In this document: one piece after another, positions 1 through 6,949 of the stretch | Position numbering within the stretch: position 1 is the stretch's first letter | How the letters are laid out: every line of letters begins with the position of its first letter | DNA from: Candidatus Gottesmanbacteria bacterium CG_4_10_14_0_8_um_filter_37_24 | GTDB lineage: Bacteria > Patescibacteriota > Microgenomatia > 2-02-FULL-39-11 | Reading direction: 5' to 3' | NCBI GenBank assembly: GCA_002785215.1 | Contig: PFMK01000031.1 | Span: forward strand, 1-15,785 | Length of the DNA stretch: 15,785 bases | The notes under the pieces: model-generated | Told to the model about the DNA's origin: nothing | The model's database searches: none | The model's input: only the letters and a program-made list of their open reading frames with translations | Position numbers and translations under genes: made by a program

Positions 1-78
1 TTTTACCGTCAACAATGGAACATCATCAAATCCGCTATTGCCAAACAATTGAAATATGAGTTAAATCTGGTTACCTAA
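1..78 (+). CDS. C-terminal end of an unidentified protein (partial)
   Basis: Frame 1 is open from the window edge to a TAA at 76-78 and gives about 25 residues ending in KYELNLVT. The piece is too short to assign to a family. It is in the same frame as the truncated dehydratase component downstream, but two stops (76-78 and a TGA at 91-93) separate them, and the residues do not resemble the segment expected just before that protein's C-terminal domain. It could be the tail of an inserted gene, such as a transposase, that removed the dehydratase N-terminus. This is speculative. Confidence 0.35.
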   Translation, partial: FYRQQWNIIKSAIAKQLKYELNLVT

Positions 79-165
79 GTGCGAAACTCGTGATTAAAAA
101 AGAATTATTTTAACCTAATTAGAAATGTTTCTGTTGATAAGCCATCTAATCCACTAAAAATAGCG

Positions 166-612
166 GTGGTTGGAGAACTTTATATGTTGATGGAACCTTT
201 TTCAAATTTTAATCTGGAAAAAACATTAGGAAAGAAAAGAATTGAAGTGCATCGTTTTACTAACATCAGTAATTACTTGTTGCATGCAGTTAGTTTGTTT
301 AATCATAACAAAAAGATGTTAAAAGAAGCGCGTCCCTATCTGAAGTATCATATATTTGGACATGGTACGGAAAGTGTAGGATTTGCTCATAAGGTGATCA
401 AGCAGGGGTTTGATGGGGTAGTTCATATAAAACCCTTTGGATGTATTCCCGAAATTGATGCGATGCCTGCACTTTATAATATCGCTAAAGATTATAAAGT
501 ACCGATAATTTATTTTAGTTTTGATTCTTTAACCTCAGAAACTGGCGTCAACACTAGACTTGATGCGTTTTCTGACATGCTGGTGATGAGGAGAGAGAAA
601 AAACATGATTAA
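166..612 (+). CDS. 2-hydroxyacyl-CoA dehydratase-like component (COG3581-type), 5'-truncated, probable pseudogene
   Basis: This is the C-terminal part of a protein of the 2-hydroxyglutaryl-CoA dehydratase component / activase-associated family. Recognisable blocks are AVVGELYMLMEPF, GHGTESVG, then KPFGCIPEIDAMPAL and a TGVNTRLDAF block near the end. Family members are usually well over 300 residues, whereas only about 150-170 remain. The family-like frame is open from 94, right after a TGA at 91-93, and residues upstream of the GTG at 166 (PLKIA) still look homologous. The true coding start is therefore lost and the GTG at 166 or ATG at 184 would be fortuitous. The N-terminal half, which normally carries conserved cysteines, is absent. 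The stop overlaps the activase start by 8 nt, so the two were an operon in which an activase reduces and energises its partner. Either this is a decaying gene or a short variant is still translated. Confidence 0.65.
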   Translation: MVGELYMLMEPFSNFNLEKTLGKKRIEVHRFTNISNYLLHAVSLFNHNKKMLKEARPYLKYHIFGHGTESVGFAHKVIKQGFDGVVHIKPFGCIPEIDAMPALYNIAKDYKVPIIYFSFDSLTSETGVNTRLDAFSDMLVMRREKKHD

Positions 613-1579
613 AGGATATTTGGGATTTGATATAGGCTCAATTTCCACCAAAGCAGTAGTAATTGATAAAAACAACAATATTTATGCATCTTCTTACCTA
701 TGGACGGAGGGTAATCCGATAAAAGCAAGTAAAACCGTATTAGCACAGATAAAAAAACAACTTGAGAAAAAACCCAAATTAAAAATTGTTTCCGTAGGTA
801 CGACAGGTTCCGCAAGAGAATTAATGGGGGTGGTATTAAACGCACAGCTAGTTAAAAATGAAATAACAGCGCATGCGATTGGTACACTGACTTACCATCC
901 CAAAGTCAAAACGATTTTTGAAATCGGCGGTCAGGACAGTAAAATAATTTTAATTGATGATGGAATAGTAGTGGATTATGCGATGAACACACTATGCGCA
1001 GCTGGTACTGGATCATTTTTATCATCCCAAGCAAGAAGACTTGGTATTCCTGTTGAGGAGTTTGGTACATATTCGCTACGATCAAAAAAACCAGTAAAAA
1101 TTGCTGGTAGGTGTACTGTTTTTGCAGAATCTGATTTGGTTCATAAAGCACAAATGGGTTATTCTAAAGAAGATCTTATTGCAGGTGTATGCAACTCTAT
1201 AGTTTTTAACTATCTGAATAATGTTGGAAAAGGGAAAAACATAGGATCCCCAATAGTTTTTCAGGGAGGTGTCAGTAAAAATAAAGGCGTTGTGAAATCT
1301 TTTAAAGAGATAACAGGTGAAGAGATAATTGTAGATGATATGGGTCATTTGATGGGAGCAATAGGAATTGCAATATTAGCAAGGGATTCCGGAAAAGAGA
1401 ATACGTTTGATTTCTCTATCAGTAATGTTGAATTTCAAACAGTTACTAATTATTGCGGCAATTGTCCCAATAACTGCGAAGTAGTATCAGTATTAAAAGA
1501 AGGAGTTTTTCTTGACGGTTGGGGTAACCGTTGTCCTGTAGGAATTGAGAAAATGAAAAGACTATTTTCACCAAAATAA
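605..1579 (+). CDS. Acyl-CoA dehydratase activase (BadF/BadG/HgdC family ATPase)
   Basis: ASKHA-fold ATPase that, in the known family, carries a [4Fe-4S] cluster at a dimer interface and uses ATP to inject a low-potential electron into a 2-hydroxyacyl-CoA dehydratase or benzoyl-CoA reductase-type partner. Visible motifs are FDIGSISTK (residues 8-16, phosphate 1 loop), GGQDSK (108-113), NTLCAAGTGSF (128-138) and GRCTVFAESD (168-177). Cys131 and Cys170 are 39 residues apart, as the two cluster ligands are in HgdC. FQGGVSKNKG near 219 completes the fold. The length, 324 residues, exceeds the roughly 260 of the simple activase. The extra C-terminus holds Cys284, Cys287, Cys291 and Cys310 (CGNCPNNC followed by NRCPVG), which may bind another metal or cluster. 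The start ATG overlaps the upstream stop, with a GAGGAG-type ribosome site about 11 nt before it. The real substrate is unknown. Confidence 0.9.
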   Translation: MIKGYLGFDIGSISTKAVVIDKNNNIYASSYLWTEGNPIKASKTVLAQIKKQLEKKPKLKIVSVGTTGSARELMGVVLNAQLVKNEITAHAIGTLTYHPKVKTIFEIGGQDSKIILIDDGIVVDYAMNTLCAAGTGSFLSSQARRLGIPVEEFGTYSLRSKKPVKIAGRCTVFAESDLVHKAQMGYSKEDLIAGVCNSIVFNYLNNVGKGKNIGSPIVFQGGVSKNKGVVKSFKEITGEEIIVDDMGHLMGAIGIAILARDSGKENTFDFSISNVEFQTVTNYCGNCPNNCEVVSVLKEGVFLDGWGNRCPVGIEKMKRLFSPK

Positions 1580-1806
1580 ATTAATATTTTGTAACTAGAG
1601 AAATTTGATTATTGTTATTGAATTATAATTAGGTATATAAAACGCAGTATTATTAAGATGCGATAATTTATCATCCAATAAAAAGAATTTATTTTTTTAC
1701 ACATTCTGCATGAAATAGATTTCTTACATTTCGGCTCAAAAAGAGCGTTTTGAAAAAACACAATATTGTAAGACTAATAAATTGAAAGTAAAATAATATT
1801 AATAAT
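1580..1806. other. AT-rich intergenic stretch, nothing assignable
   Basis: No convincing gene was seen. There is a weak GCTC-AAAAA-GAGC hairpin followed by GTTTT near 1735-1752, which might act as a poor terminator after the activase gene, and a short CAATATTG palindrome near 1761. Neither is strong enough to call. Confidence 0.4.
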
Positions 1807-2112
1807 ATGTCTCCAACTCCTACCCTTATAACGATATACATCTCCCCTTATCAAAAGAGCAATCCATATTGTCCTTATGACAGTATTTTTATCACGGGAA
1901 TAATATCGTTAATTGTTGTTTCTCTTATCCTATTCTTTATCCTTATGGCTGTAAGAAAATTACTTCATCTTAATTTCTCGAAAAAGAGATTACTTATATA
2001 TACTACCGGTATTATTATGATTCTTTCTATCATAAAAAATTATTTTTTTTATTATCCTCACATTCCATTGTTTCCATTCCCTTTTTGGTTAACACCCATA
2101 GATTGTATGTAA
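1807..2112 (+). CDS. Small two-TM membrane protein of unknown function
   Basis: 101 residues. The N-terminus is Ser/Pro/Thr-rich (MSPTPT). Two hydrophobic segments at about 27-49 and 62-80 are separated by a basic loop (RKLLHLNFSKKR), then a tail rich in Phe, Tyr and Pro. The positive loop between the helices suggests both ends lie outside. There is no Shine-Dalgarno site before the ATG and no recognisable family. Small proteins of this look are common in Patescibacteria. It stands alone between the activase and methyltransferase genes on the same strand, with more than 100 nt on either side, so an operon is not indicated. Confidence 0.5.
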   Translation: MSPTPTLITIYISPYQKSNPYCPYDSIFITGIISLIVVSLILFFILMAVRKLLHLNFSKKRLLIYTTGIIMILSIIKNYFFYYPHIPLFPFPFWLTPIDCM

Positions 2113-2219
2113 ATCGATACAGGAAAAATAGGTTTTAATACTGTAAATGGTTCTCCGCCAATTGGGAAAAGCGAAGTTTGGCTTGGTTAATAAAATAGCT
2201 GTTTTAGAACTTCTAAAAA

Positions 2220-3101
2220 ATGAATTATTCAAAATCAAACATTACAAATTTTATAGACGTTGACATCGAACTTTACTTCGCCACTGAAATTCTTAAACTG
2301 AAATCTTTGCATTACGGTTATTGGAAGAAGGGTGAAAAACTGACTATTAAAAATCTACAGAATGCTCAAAAGAGATATACTGACGTTCTTACAAAAAACA
2401 TACCGAAAGGAGTTGAAGCAATTCTTGATGTGGGTTCGGGAATCGGAGATAACGCAAGAGCGCTAACAAAGATCGGTTACGCAGTGACAGCTCTCTCTCC
2501 TGACAAAGAGCATGAAAAATACTACAAGAAGCTCAAAAAAGTTAAATTCCAAAATATAACTTTTGAAGACTTTAATGAAAATCGAAAATATGACCTTGTG
2601 CTGATGAGTGAATCACAAAATTACTTTGATGCAGAGACCGGTTTAAAACAAAGTGCGAGATATTTAAAAAATGGAGGTTACTTGCTAATTTCGGGAAAGT
2701 TCAGAATAAAGAATACACCCGAATACGAGAATATCATAAACGTCGAAGGAGATTATATTAGAAAAGCGTTGAAGTATTCGTTCATGCTAGAAAAGCAACT
2801 CGATATAACCGACAACATACTACCGACATTAAAACTTGCGCGCCTGATATACAGAGATTATTATGTTCCGACAAAACACTTTCTGATTTATTATCTCGAT
2901 TCTTTAATAGGAATAAAATACAGAATAATAAAGTTTATTTCTTCATTAATTCTTTCCGATCAAATTATAAGAATAAGTAATCTCGAAAAATACTATCTTG
3001 ATTACACGGACCCGGAGAAATTCAGGAAATTCGCTAAATATTCCGTTCTGTTATTTAGATATTGGAAAAAAGATCTTGCTGCCGAAGAACAAAATCTATA
3101 A
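2220..3101 (+). CDS. Class I SAM-dependent methyltransferase
   Basis: 293 residues with a Rossmann-type methyltransferase domain at about 50-165. Motif I is ILDVGSGIGD (68-77), the acidic end of strand 2 lies near ALSPD, and YDLVLMSESQNYF (124-136) with the GGYLLISGKF strand (152-161) forms the later core. LHYGYW (30-35) before the domain resembles the HxGYW segment of small-molecule methyltransferases of the UbiE, tocopherol and sarcosine type, which favours a small-molecule or lipid substrate over DNA or rRNA. The C-terminal 130 residues are helical and aromatic-rich, with a hydrophobic stretch around 220-248, and may hold a hydrophobic substrate or touch the membrane. The start follows an A-rich run with no clear ribosome site. 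No pathway neighbour identifies the substrate. Confidence 0.85.
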   Translation: MNYSKSNITNFIDVDIELYFATEILKLKSLHYGYWKKGEKLTIKNLQNAQKRYTDVLTKNIPKGVEAILDVGSGIGDNARALTKIGYAVTALSPDKEHEKYYKKLKKVKFQNITFEDFNENRKYDLVLMSESQNYFDAETGLKQSARYLKNGGYLLISGKFRIKNTPEYENIINVEGDYIRKALKYSFMLEKQLDITDNILPTLKLARLIYRDYYVPTKHFLIYYLDSLIGIKYRIIKFISSLILSDQIIRISNLEKYYLDYTDPEKFRKFAKYSVLLFRYWKKDLAAEEQNL

Positions 3102-3270
3102 GATTTTGTTAGCGAAATACCACCCACCCTACGAATTTTGGGCAAAATCTGTTTGAATTTTTTCGAACGCACACAGCATTGACATTTCTTAGCGATCCGT
3201 CGGGGTTGGCGGAGAGTTTAGAAATGAGAATGCTTTCCAACAATCGCTCCGTGAGTTATATACGAACCAG

Positions 3271-3306
3271 CCTGCAGAAGCTATTGCCTCAGCAATTGCT
3301 GGCAGG
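3271..3306. repeat. Imperfect hairpin, about 13 bp
   Basis: CCTGC (3271-3275) pairs with GCAGG (3302-3306). Inside it AGC pairs with GCT, and ATTGC pairs with GCAAT around a CTCA tetraloop. The arms are separated only by small bulges. It lies in the gene-free stretch and could be part of a structural RNA or of a repeat element. Confidence 0.5.
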
Positions 3307-3396
3307 TAGTACTTAAAAGGTGAACGGTAAGATGCGGAGGGCAACTACTTACTCGACAATTTACATTGTTTTTATTAGGATCAGATTATAGGTTTT

Positions 3397-3430
3397 CGTT
3401 TGGGAAAACACAAACGGTTTCTTATATTTT
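3397..3430 (+). terminator. Possible rho-independent terminator
   Basis: CGTTTG (3397-3402) pairs with CAAACG (3411-3416) and is followed by a T-rich run (GTTTCTTATATTTTT) on the + strand. The stem is only 6-7 bp and AT-leaning. It would stop + strand transcription before it runs into the convergent helicase gene. Confidence 0.3.
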
Positions 3431-3435
3431 TCATA

Positions 3436-3460
3436 GATGGGTGATCCCATCATTTCTTCT
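3436..3460 (+). terminator. Short hairpin with T-rich tail overlapping the helicase stop codon
   Basis: GATGGG (3436-3441) and CCCATC (3446-3451) form a 6 bp stem with a TGAT loop, followed by ATTTCTTCTTTTT on the + strand. The right arm overlaps the helicase stop codon at 3450-3452. It could end + strand transcripts; on the minus strand it lacks a strong U-tract. Confidence 0.3.
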
Positions 3461-5714
3461 TTTTCCCCGGCTGGAATAATCTTCTGATATTCCGAAATAC
3501 CCAGGCAAACGGCCTGCCGATTAATGAGGCGATTTTTCTTATTCCTTTAATTATGGATCTGGGGATAAATAATAAAACATCTTTGAAAGATATTCTTCTT
3601 TTTGGAATAGGCCGGTATACAGGTTCTGGTGTGAACGGTACAGGCTGATAAGTAGGGGATACAGGTAATGCCGGTATTTCCGGAGGTTTTTCCGCTGGTT
3701 TGAAAGTTTCAGGTTTAGAGAGAGGAATAGAAGGTTCCTCCTTCTTTTTCTCCGGAAGATATGGGGCAGCTTCACGGATAAGTTTTTCATCCGAAGACAT
3801 ATTGAAATCCGCGAATGTTTTTTTTATCTGTTCAATATAACGGATTGCTCCGGAGATGACATTCGGGGGTTTGATATTTTGGAGTACGGAATTTTTCCCA
3901 AGAATAATTCCTCTGCGTTTGCCGCTTGCCAGACTGTAAGTTCCGTCACTATCTCTTATCAGTAATGAATCCATAAGTCCTGCAGTAAGACAAACGGCAA
4001 TTGCATGGCGCGATTCTTCAGAAAGATCGATCCGGTCATTATTTGTCCGCCATTCGTGGAGCAGATCCTTCCTTTCATTTGCAGCGTTGTAGAACGAATA
4101 GGTGTTGATTCCGTTTTGTGTTGCCCATTCCATACGTTTTTCACGATTTGTGTTATTTTCCACATATTCATTCCAAATATTAAGCTGTGTCAGGAAATCA
4201 GAACCGGGAATTATAAATCTGCCGTATTTGTCCGTGAATTTTCTTTCAGGATAAAATTTCGGGTCGTATATGCTTCTTCTGCCGCTCATCATTCCTACCA
4301 ACAGGCTCACAGCATCCTGGCATCCCCGTTTCTTAGCTTCCACAATCATCCTTGCAAAGTGAGGATCAGCATCTATTTCAGACATTGGCTTGCCGTACCC
4401 GTCAGTCAAATTGCCTTCAGCGTCCAATGCTCCGAGTAACTTTAAAGTGATAATTGCCATATCGATTTTTTCTTTCCCGGGATGGTCCAGATAGTCAAAA
4501 TTATGTACATCCTGTATCCCCATGGCTTTCATCTGAAGTACTTGTGAGGCAAGATTAGTGCGTAATATTTCTGCCCTCAAATATGGTTCACGCGCGTCAA
4601 ATTGTTCTTTTGTATATAAGTAATATATTTTCCCGGGAGCGGTACGTCCCGCCCTGCCTTTCCTTTGTTTGGCGTTGCTTTGTGTATGTTCCAAAGTCAG
4701 GAGTTCAGTTGTCCCGGTTTCTCCGTCATAAACGTTTGTCCGCAAAAGTCCTGAGTCAATTACTATGCGAACGGTAGGGATAGTAATGGAAGTTTCAGCT
4801 ACATTGGTAGCTACAATTATTTTCCGTCTGCCGGTTGATTGTTTATAGGCGTTTGTTGTTTCATCCCCGCCAAGCAGAGGAATTACATCTATATCCGGAT
4901 CAGAAATCTTTTGTTTAATTAGATCTATTGTTTTGCTTATCTCTTCCCTTCCGGGCATAAAGATAAGGATGTCGCCCTGATCTTGGCCTTCCCTTACAAT
5001 CTTTTCTGTTCTCTCAGCAGCTGCTCCGATAAGATCCCGAGTGTCAATGGTTTTTGCAGAAAATTCTTCCTCCACGGGAAATGTCCGTCCGGGAATTTGG
5101 ACATGCTTGGCTCCTTCGAAATAAGCGAGCATTTTATCGCGGTCAACAGTGGCTGAAGTCAACACTAATTTCAACGGTTTACCGGATGCTGCGCGGGCCT
5201 TCTGAGTTTGTTTAAGAAGAGGCATAAGAATGTCCAGATCAATACTTCGTTCGTGGATTTCGTCCAACATTACGGCATCGTATTTTGTGAGCATGGGATC
5301 ACGAAGCAATTCATTCAAAAGTGATTTTTCAATCTCATAGGTGATGCGCGTTTCCGGGGTGATGTATGTATGTTGACGGTGATGAAAACCTATATATTGT
5401 TTACCGACTTTACTGCCAACATAATCTGCCAGTCCCTCTGTGGCGATCCGTCGGGGTTGTGATACGACAATATGAGCATCCGGATTTCTTGAAAGCAGCT
5501 CTTCAAGAAGAAGGATAGGGGAGGCAGTGGATTTTCCTGATCCTGTTTCCGCTTCCAGAAGAATTCGATCAGAAGTGTGGAAAGCCTGTTTTATTTCGTC
5601 ACTTTTTTCGAGTATCGGCAGTTTCTCTGCGCGCCAAATGCTTTCAGCATTCTGAAGCCTGGCAAGTAGACTTTCTTTTCCACCAAAAATAATAGGAGCG
5701 TTTTCCTCCATCAT
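3450..5714 (-). CDS. HrpA-type DEAH/DEIH-box RNA helicase with proline-rich basic tail
   Basis: Superfamily 2 NTP-dependent RNA helicase, 754 residues. All core motifs are visible: AETGSGKST (I, 55-63), SQPRRIA (Ia, 85-91), DEIH (II, 151-154), SAT (III, 187-189), FMPGREEI (IV, 252-259), TNVAETSITIP (V, 303-313) and QRKGRAGR (VI, 350-357). The ratchet/winged-helix region follows to about 480. The family usually has DEAH; DEIH is a tolerated variant. E. coli HrpA is far longer (about 1300) and HrpB about 810, so this is a short form. From about 654 the sequence becomes a Pro/Lys/Glu-rich linker (many PxxP steps to 708) and ends in a basic amphipathic segment with the tail QPGKKKK, which might bind RNA, ribosomes or membrane. 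It is monocistronic and converges on the methyltransferase side. No clear ribosome site precedes the doubled ATG; the second ATG (5711) is equally possible. Confidence 0.93.
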   Translation of the reverse strand: MMEENAPIIFGGKESLLARLQNAESIWRAEKLPILEKSDEIKQAFHTSDRILLEAETGSGKSTASPILLLEELLSRNPDAHIVVSQPRRIATEGLADYVGSKVGKQYIGFHHRQHTYITPETRITYEIEKSLLNELLRDPMLTKYDAVMLDEIHERSIDLDILMPLLKQTQKARAASGKPLKLVLTSATVDRDKMLAYFEGAKHVQIPGRTFPVEEEFSAKTIDTRDLIGAAAERTEKIVREGQDQGDILIFMPGREEISKTIDLIKQKISDPDIDVIPLLGGDETTNAYKQSTGRRKIIVATNVAETSITIPTVRIVIDSGLLRTNVYDGETGTTELLTLEHTQSNAKQRKGRAGRTAPGKIYYLYTKEQFDAREPYLRAEILRTNLASQVLQMKAMGIQDVHNFDYLDHPGKEKIDMAIITLKLLGALDAEGNLTDGYGKPMSEIDADPHFARMIVEAKKRGCQDAVSLLVGMMSGRRSIYDPKFYPERKFTDKYGRFIIPGSDFLTQLNIWNEYVENNTNREKRMEWATQNGINTYSFYNAANERKDLLHEWRTNNDRIDLSEESRHAIAVCLTAGLMDSLLIRDSDGTYSLASGKRRGIILGKNSVLQNIKPPNVISGAIRYIEQIKKTFADFNMSSDEKLIREAAPYLPEKKKEEPSIPLSKPETFKPAEKPPEIPALPVSPTYQPVPFTPEPVYRPIPKRRISFKDVLLFIPRSIIKGIRKIASLIGRPFAWVFRNIRRLFQPGKKKK

Positions 5715-5882
5715 AATTTAAATATACACCAATTGGATAAGCTATAGGAGTGATAACGTTTTCAAGCGGATATGATTTCATTGACATGAGATGAAAATCT
5801 GATTTATCATAAAGACAGGTGGATGCAGAGCAGAAAAGTCATAAAAAATGACGTGTTGACATTATCCAGGGAGTAAAAGGAG

Positions 5883-5956
5883 ACAAGAATTGATGTTCTT
5901 ACCAATAAATACTGACGAAGCTTTTAAGTAGAGTATCTATGTTTTACAATTCTTGT
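5883..5956. repeat. 10 bp perfect inverted repeat flanking a minigene
   Basis: ACAAGAATTG at 5883-5892 is the exact reverse complement of CAATTCTTGT at 5947-5956. The 54-base loop contains a further ATACT/AGTAT pair and an AAGCTT palindrome. It could be an RNA fold, an operator pair or the ends of a very small MITE-like element; no target duplication is visible. Confidence 0.4.
5893..5931 (+). CDS. Possible 12-residue leader minigene
   Basis: ATG to TAG encodes MFLPINTDEAFK. It is preceded by AAGGAG at 5877-5882 with a 10 nt spacer, one of the better ribosome sites in the window. It sits in the loop of the 5883-5956 inverted repeat, upstream of the membrane-protein/peptide gene pair. A leader-peptide role is inference, and chance is quite possible. 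Confidence 0.2.
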   Translation: MFLPINTDEAFK

Positions 5957-6057
5957 ATTTATATATGAAAAAAGTATAAAATATCTCAGAAGGTCAAAAA
6001 TGATGCAGACCAACATATATTGAAGGGAACATGTGTCATTCAAACCATCACAATCCC

Positions 6058-6116
6058 ATAAAAAAATTATGAGCGCGATAGTAAAGACCCATAGATATGT
6101 CCAATAATTTTTTTAT
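6058..6116. repeat. 13 bp perfect A/T inverted repeat just before a start codon
   Basis: The arm at 6058-6070 (ATAAAAAAATTAT) is the exact reverse complement of 6104-6116, with a 33-base loop between. The right arm ends 6 nt before the ATG at 6123, where no Shine-Dalgarno site is present. As RNA it would place the start codon at the foot of a stem; as DNA it could be an operator or cruciform. The arms contain only A and T, so chance is less remote than their length implies. Confidence 0.45.
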
Positions 6117-6122
6117 AGCAAA

Positions 6123-6686
6123 ATGAATTCACATAGATTTTTGAAGATAGTCTTTGCCATTTTATTATTAGTAACAACTGGGGAAGTTGTGTATTATGCT
6201 TATCATCAATTTGCTGTCAAAAAAAATCTGGAAGGTAATGGCGGAAACAAAATCACAGCAATGAATACGATTACATCTCCAACCGTAGCAATTTCAGAAA
6301 ATAGAAACGACAATAATAAAACAAGTGGGATTAAAATAGGCGACAATACTTTAAATACTTACGGATCATTAATTAAGTCATTTCTTAATAAGTTTGATCA
6401 AGAAAAAGCATTAACAGTGACACTCGACGTTGAATTTGAAGGTATGGTGGACATTATTCAAAGGGATAGTAATGGGTTAACAACAGCTTTTTCCGTTATT
6501 GATGAGGAAAAGAAACAGGTTATCAAATATGAAATAGACAACTCTATGAAATTTTGGCGATCGGGTATTGGTAATAAAGCAGTATTAATCGAAGCTAAAG
6601 AATTAGAGACGGGACAGAGAGTACATATCAAAGACAGAATAGACCTTTTGAATGGTAGCAAATTTACTGGTATATCCATATTATGA
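6123..6686 (+). CDS. Membrane-anchored protein of unknown function, coupled to the cysteine-rich peptide
   Basis: 187 residues. An N-terminal hydrophobic helix at about 6-28 acts as an anchor or uncleaved signal. A Ser/Thr/Asn-rich linker follows to about 75, then a compact extracytoplasmic domain (about 95-187). That domain has alternating strand-like stretches (TVTLDVEFEGMVDII, QVIKYEI, KAVLIEAKE) and ends in GSKFTGISIL. The pattern suggests a small beta-barrel of the DUF5666 or OB type, but this is only a resemblance. There are no cysteines. Its TGA overlaps the next ATG in an ATGA junction, so the 62-residue peptide is probably translated by coupling. A function in handling, exporting or protecting against that peptide is inference from position only. 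Confidence 0.7.
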   Translation: MNSHRFLKIVFAILLLVTTGEVVYYAYHQFAVKKNLEGNGGNKITAMNTITSPTVAISENRNDNNKTSGIKIGDNTLNTYGSLIKSFLNKFDQEKALTVTLDVEFEGMVDIIQRDSNGLTTAFSVIDEEKKQVIKYEIDNSMKFWRSGIGNKAVLIEAKELETGQRVHIKDRIDLLNGSKFTGISIL

Positions 6687-6871
6687 AAAGGCACCATAAA
6701 TATCGTAAACCTAGGATTTATACTAAAAAAGTTAATTTTCAATTGTTTAATCTAGGATATGTCTATGGAGATGAATTGTTGGCTTATCAATGTATAGGAG
6801 GACCTTGTGATGGACAGGATAATATATGTAATTGTTCTTCTTCTGCGTGTAGAGAATGGCCTAATTGTTGA
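6683..6871 (+). CDS. Cysteine-rich small peptide, candidate RiPP precursor
   Basis: 62 residues with two halves. The first half is basic and aromatic: KYRKPRIYTKK (6-16) contains YxxPxI, like the YxxPxL leader motif read by RiPP recognition elements in lasso peptides. The lasso Gly four residues later is not there; position 16 is Lys. A D-E-L-L-A stretch (30-34) could be a leader end. The last 26 residues hold six cysteines (37, 42, 49, 51, 56, 62) with Gly, Ser, Pro and Trp, ending in WPNC. There is no signal peptide or TM segment. The ATG overlaps the upstream stop (ATGA) and has no ribosome site of its own, so it depends on coupling. Alternatives are a disulfide-rich secreted peptide or a small metal-binding protein. 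No synthetase, cyclase, radical-SAM enzyme or dedicated exporter is visible nearby. Confidence 0.65.
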   Translation: MKRHHKYRKPRIYTKKVNFQLFNLGYVYGDELLAYQCIGGPCDGQDNICNCSSSACREWPNC

Positions 6872-6949
6872 TATAATTTCCTTTCACATAAGATTAGTGA
6901 TTAGTCAATTTCTCTCTACACTATTTCCAGTTGGCTTAAAGCTAGTTAG

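Larger units (their letters stand above)
3102..3449. other. Non-coding stretch with hairpins and fragmentary reading frames
   Basis: No intact gene. One + frame is open from 3113 to 3316 (67 codons, no good start) and another has 38 open codons (3193-3309) with a protein-like composition; each is bounded by stops. Together they look like a decayed or repeated element rather than a working gene. A 17-base block at 3192-3208 is identical to 5443-5459 inside the helicase gene (the QPRRIA motif Ia). A good hairpin lies at 3271-3306, and terminator-like stems at 3397-3416 and 3436-3451. Base composition is somewhat GC-richer than the neighbouring intergenic regions. Confidence 0.5.
5715..6122. other. 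Non-coding stretch with two inverted repeats and possible leader elements
   Basis: About 400 bases lie between the divergent helicase and membrane-protein genes and must hold both promoters. There is a 10 bp inverted repeat (5883-5892 with 5947-5956) enclosing a 12-residue minigene, a small GTCAT/ATGAC hairpin at 5838-5852, a -10-like TATAAAAT near 5976 and a 13 bp A/T-only inverted repeat ending 6 nt before the ATG at 6123. No larger gene was seen. Confidence 0.5.

Noticed and set aside
4005..4439. 144-codon open frame antisense to the helicase
   Set aside because: It lies wholly inside a strongly conserved gene on the other strand, has no ribosome site and no recognisable domain.
6031..6072. 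13-residue minigene MCHSNHHNPIKKL after AAGGGA
   Set aside because: Spacing between the purine run and ATG is too short, and it overlaps the A/T inverted repeat; no support.
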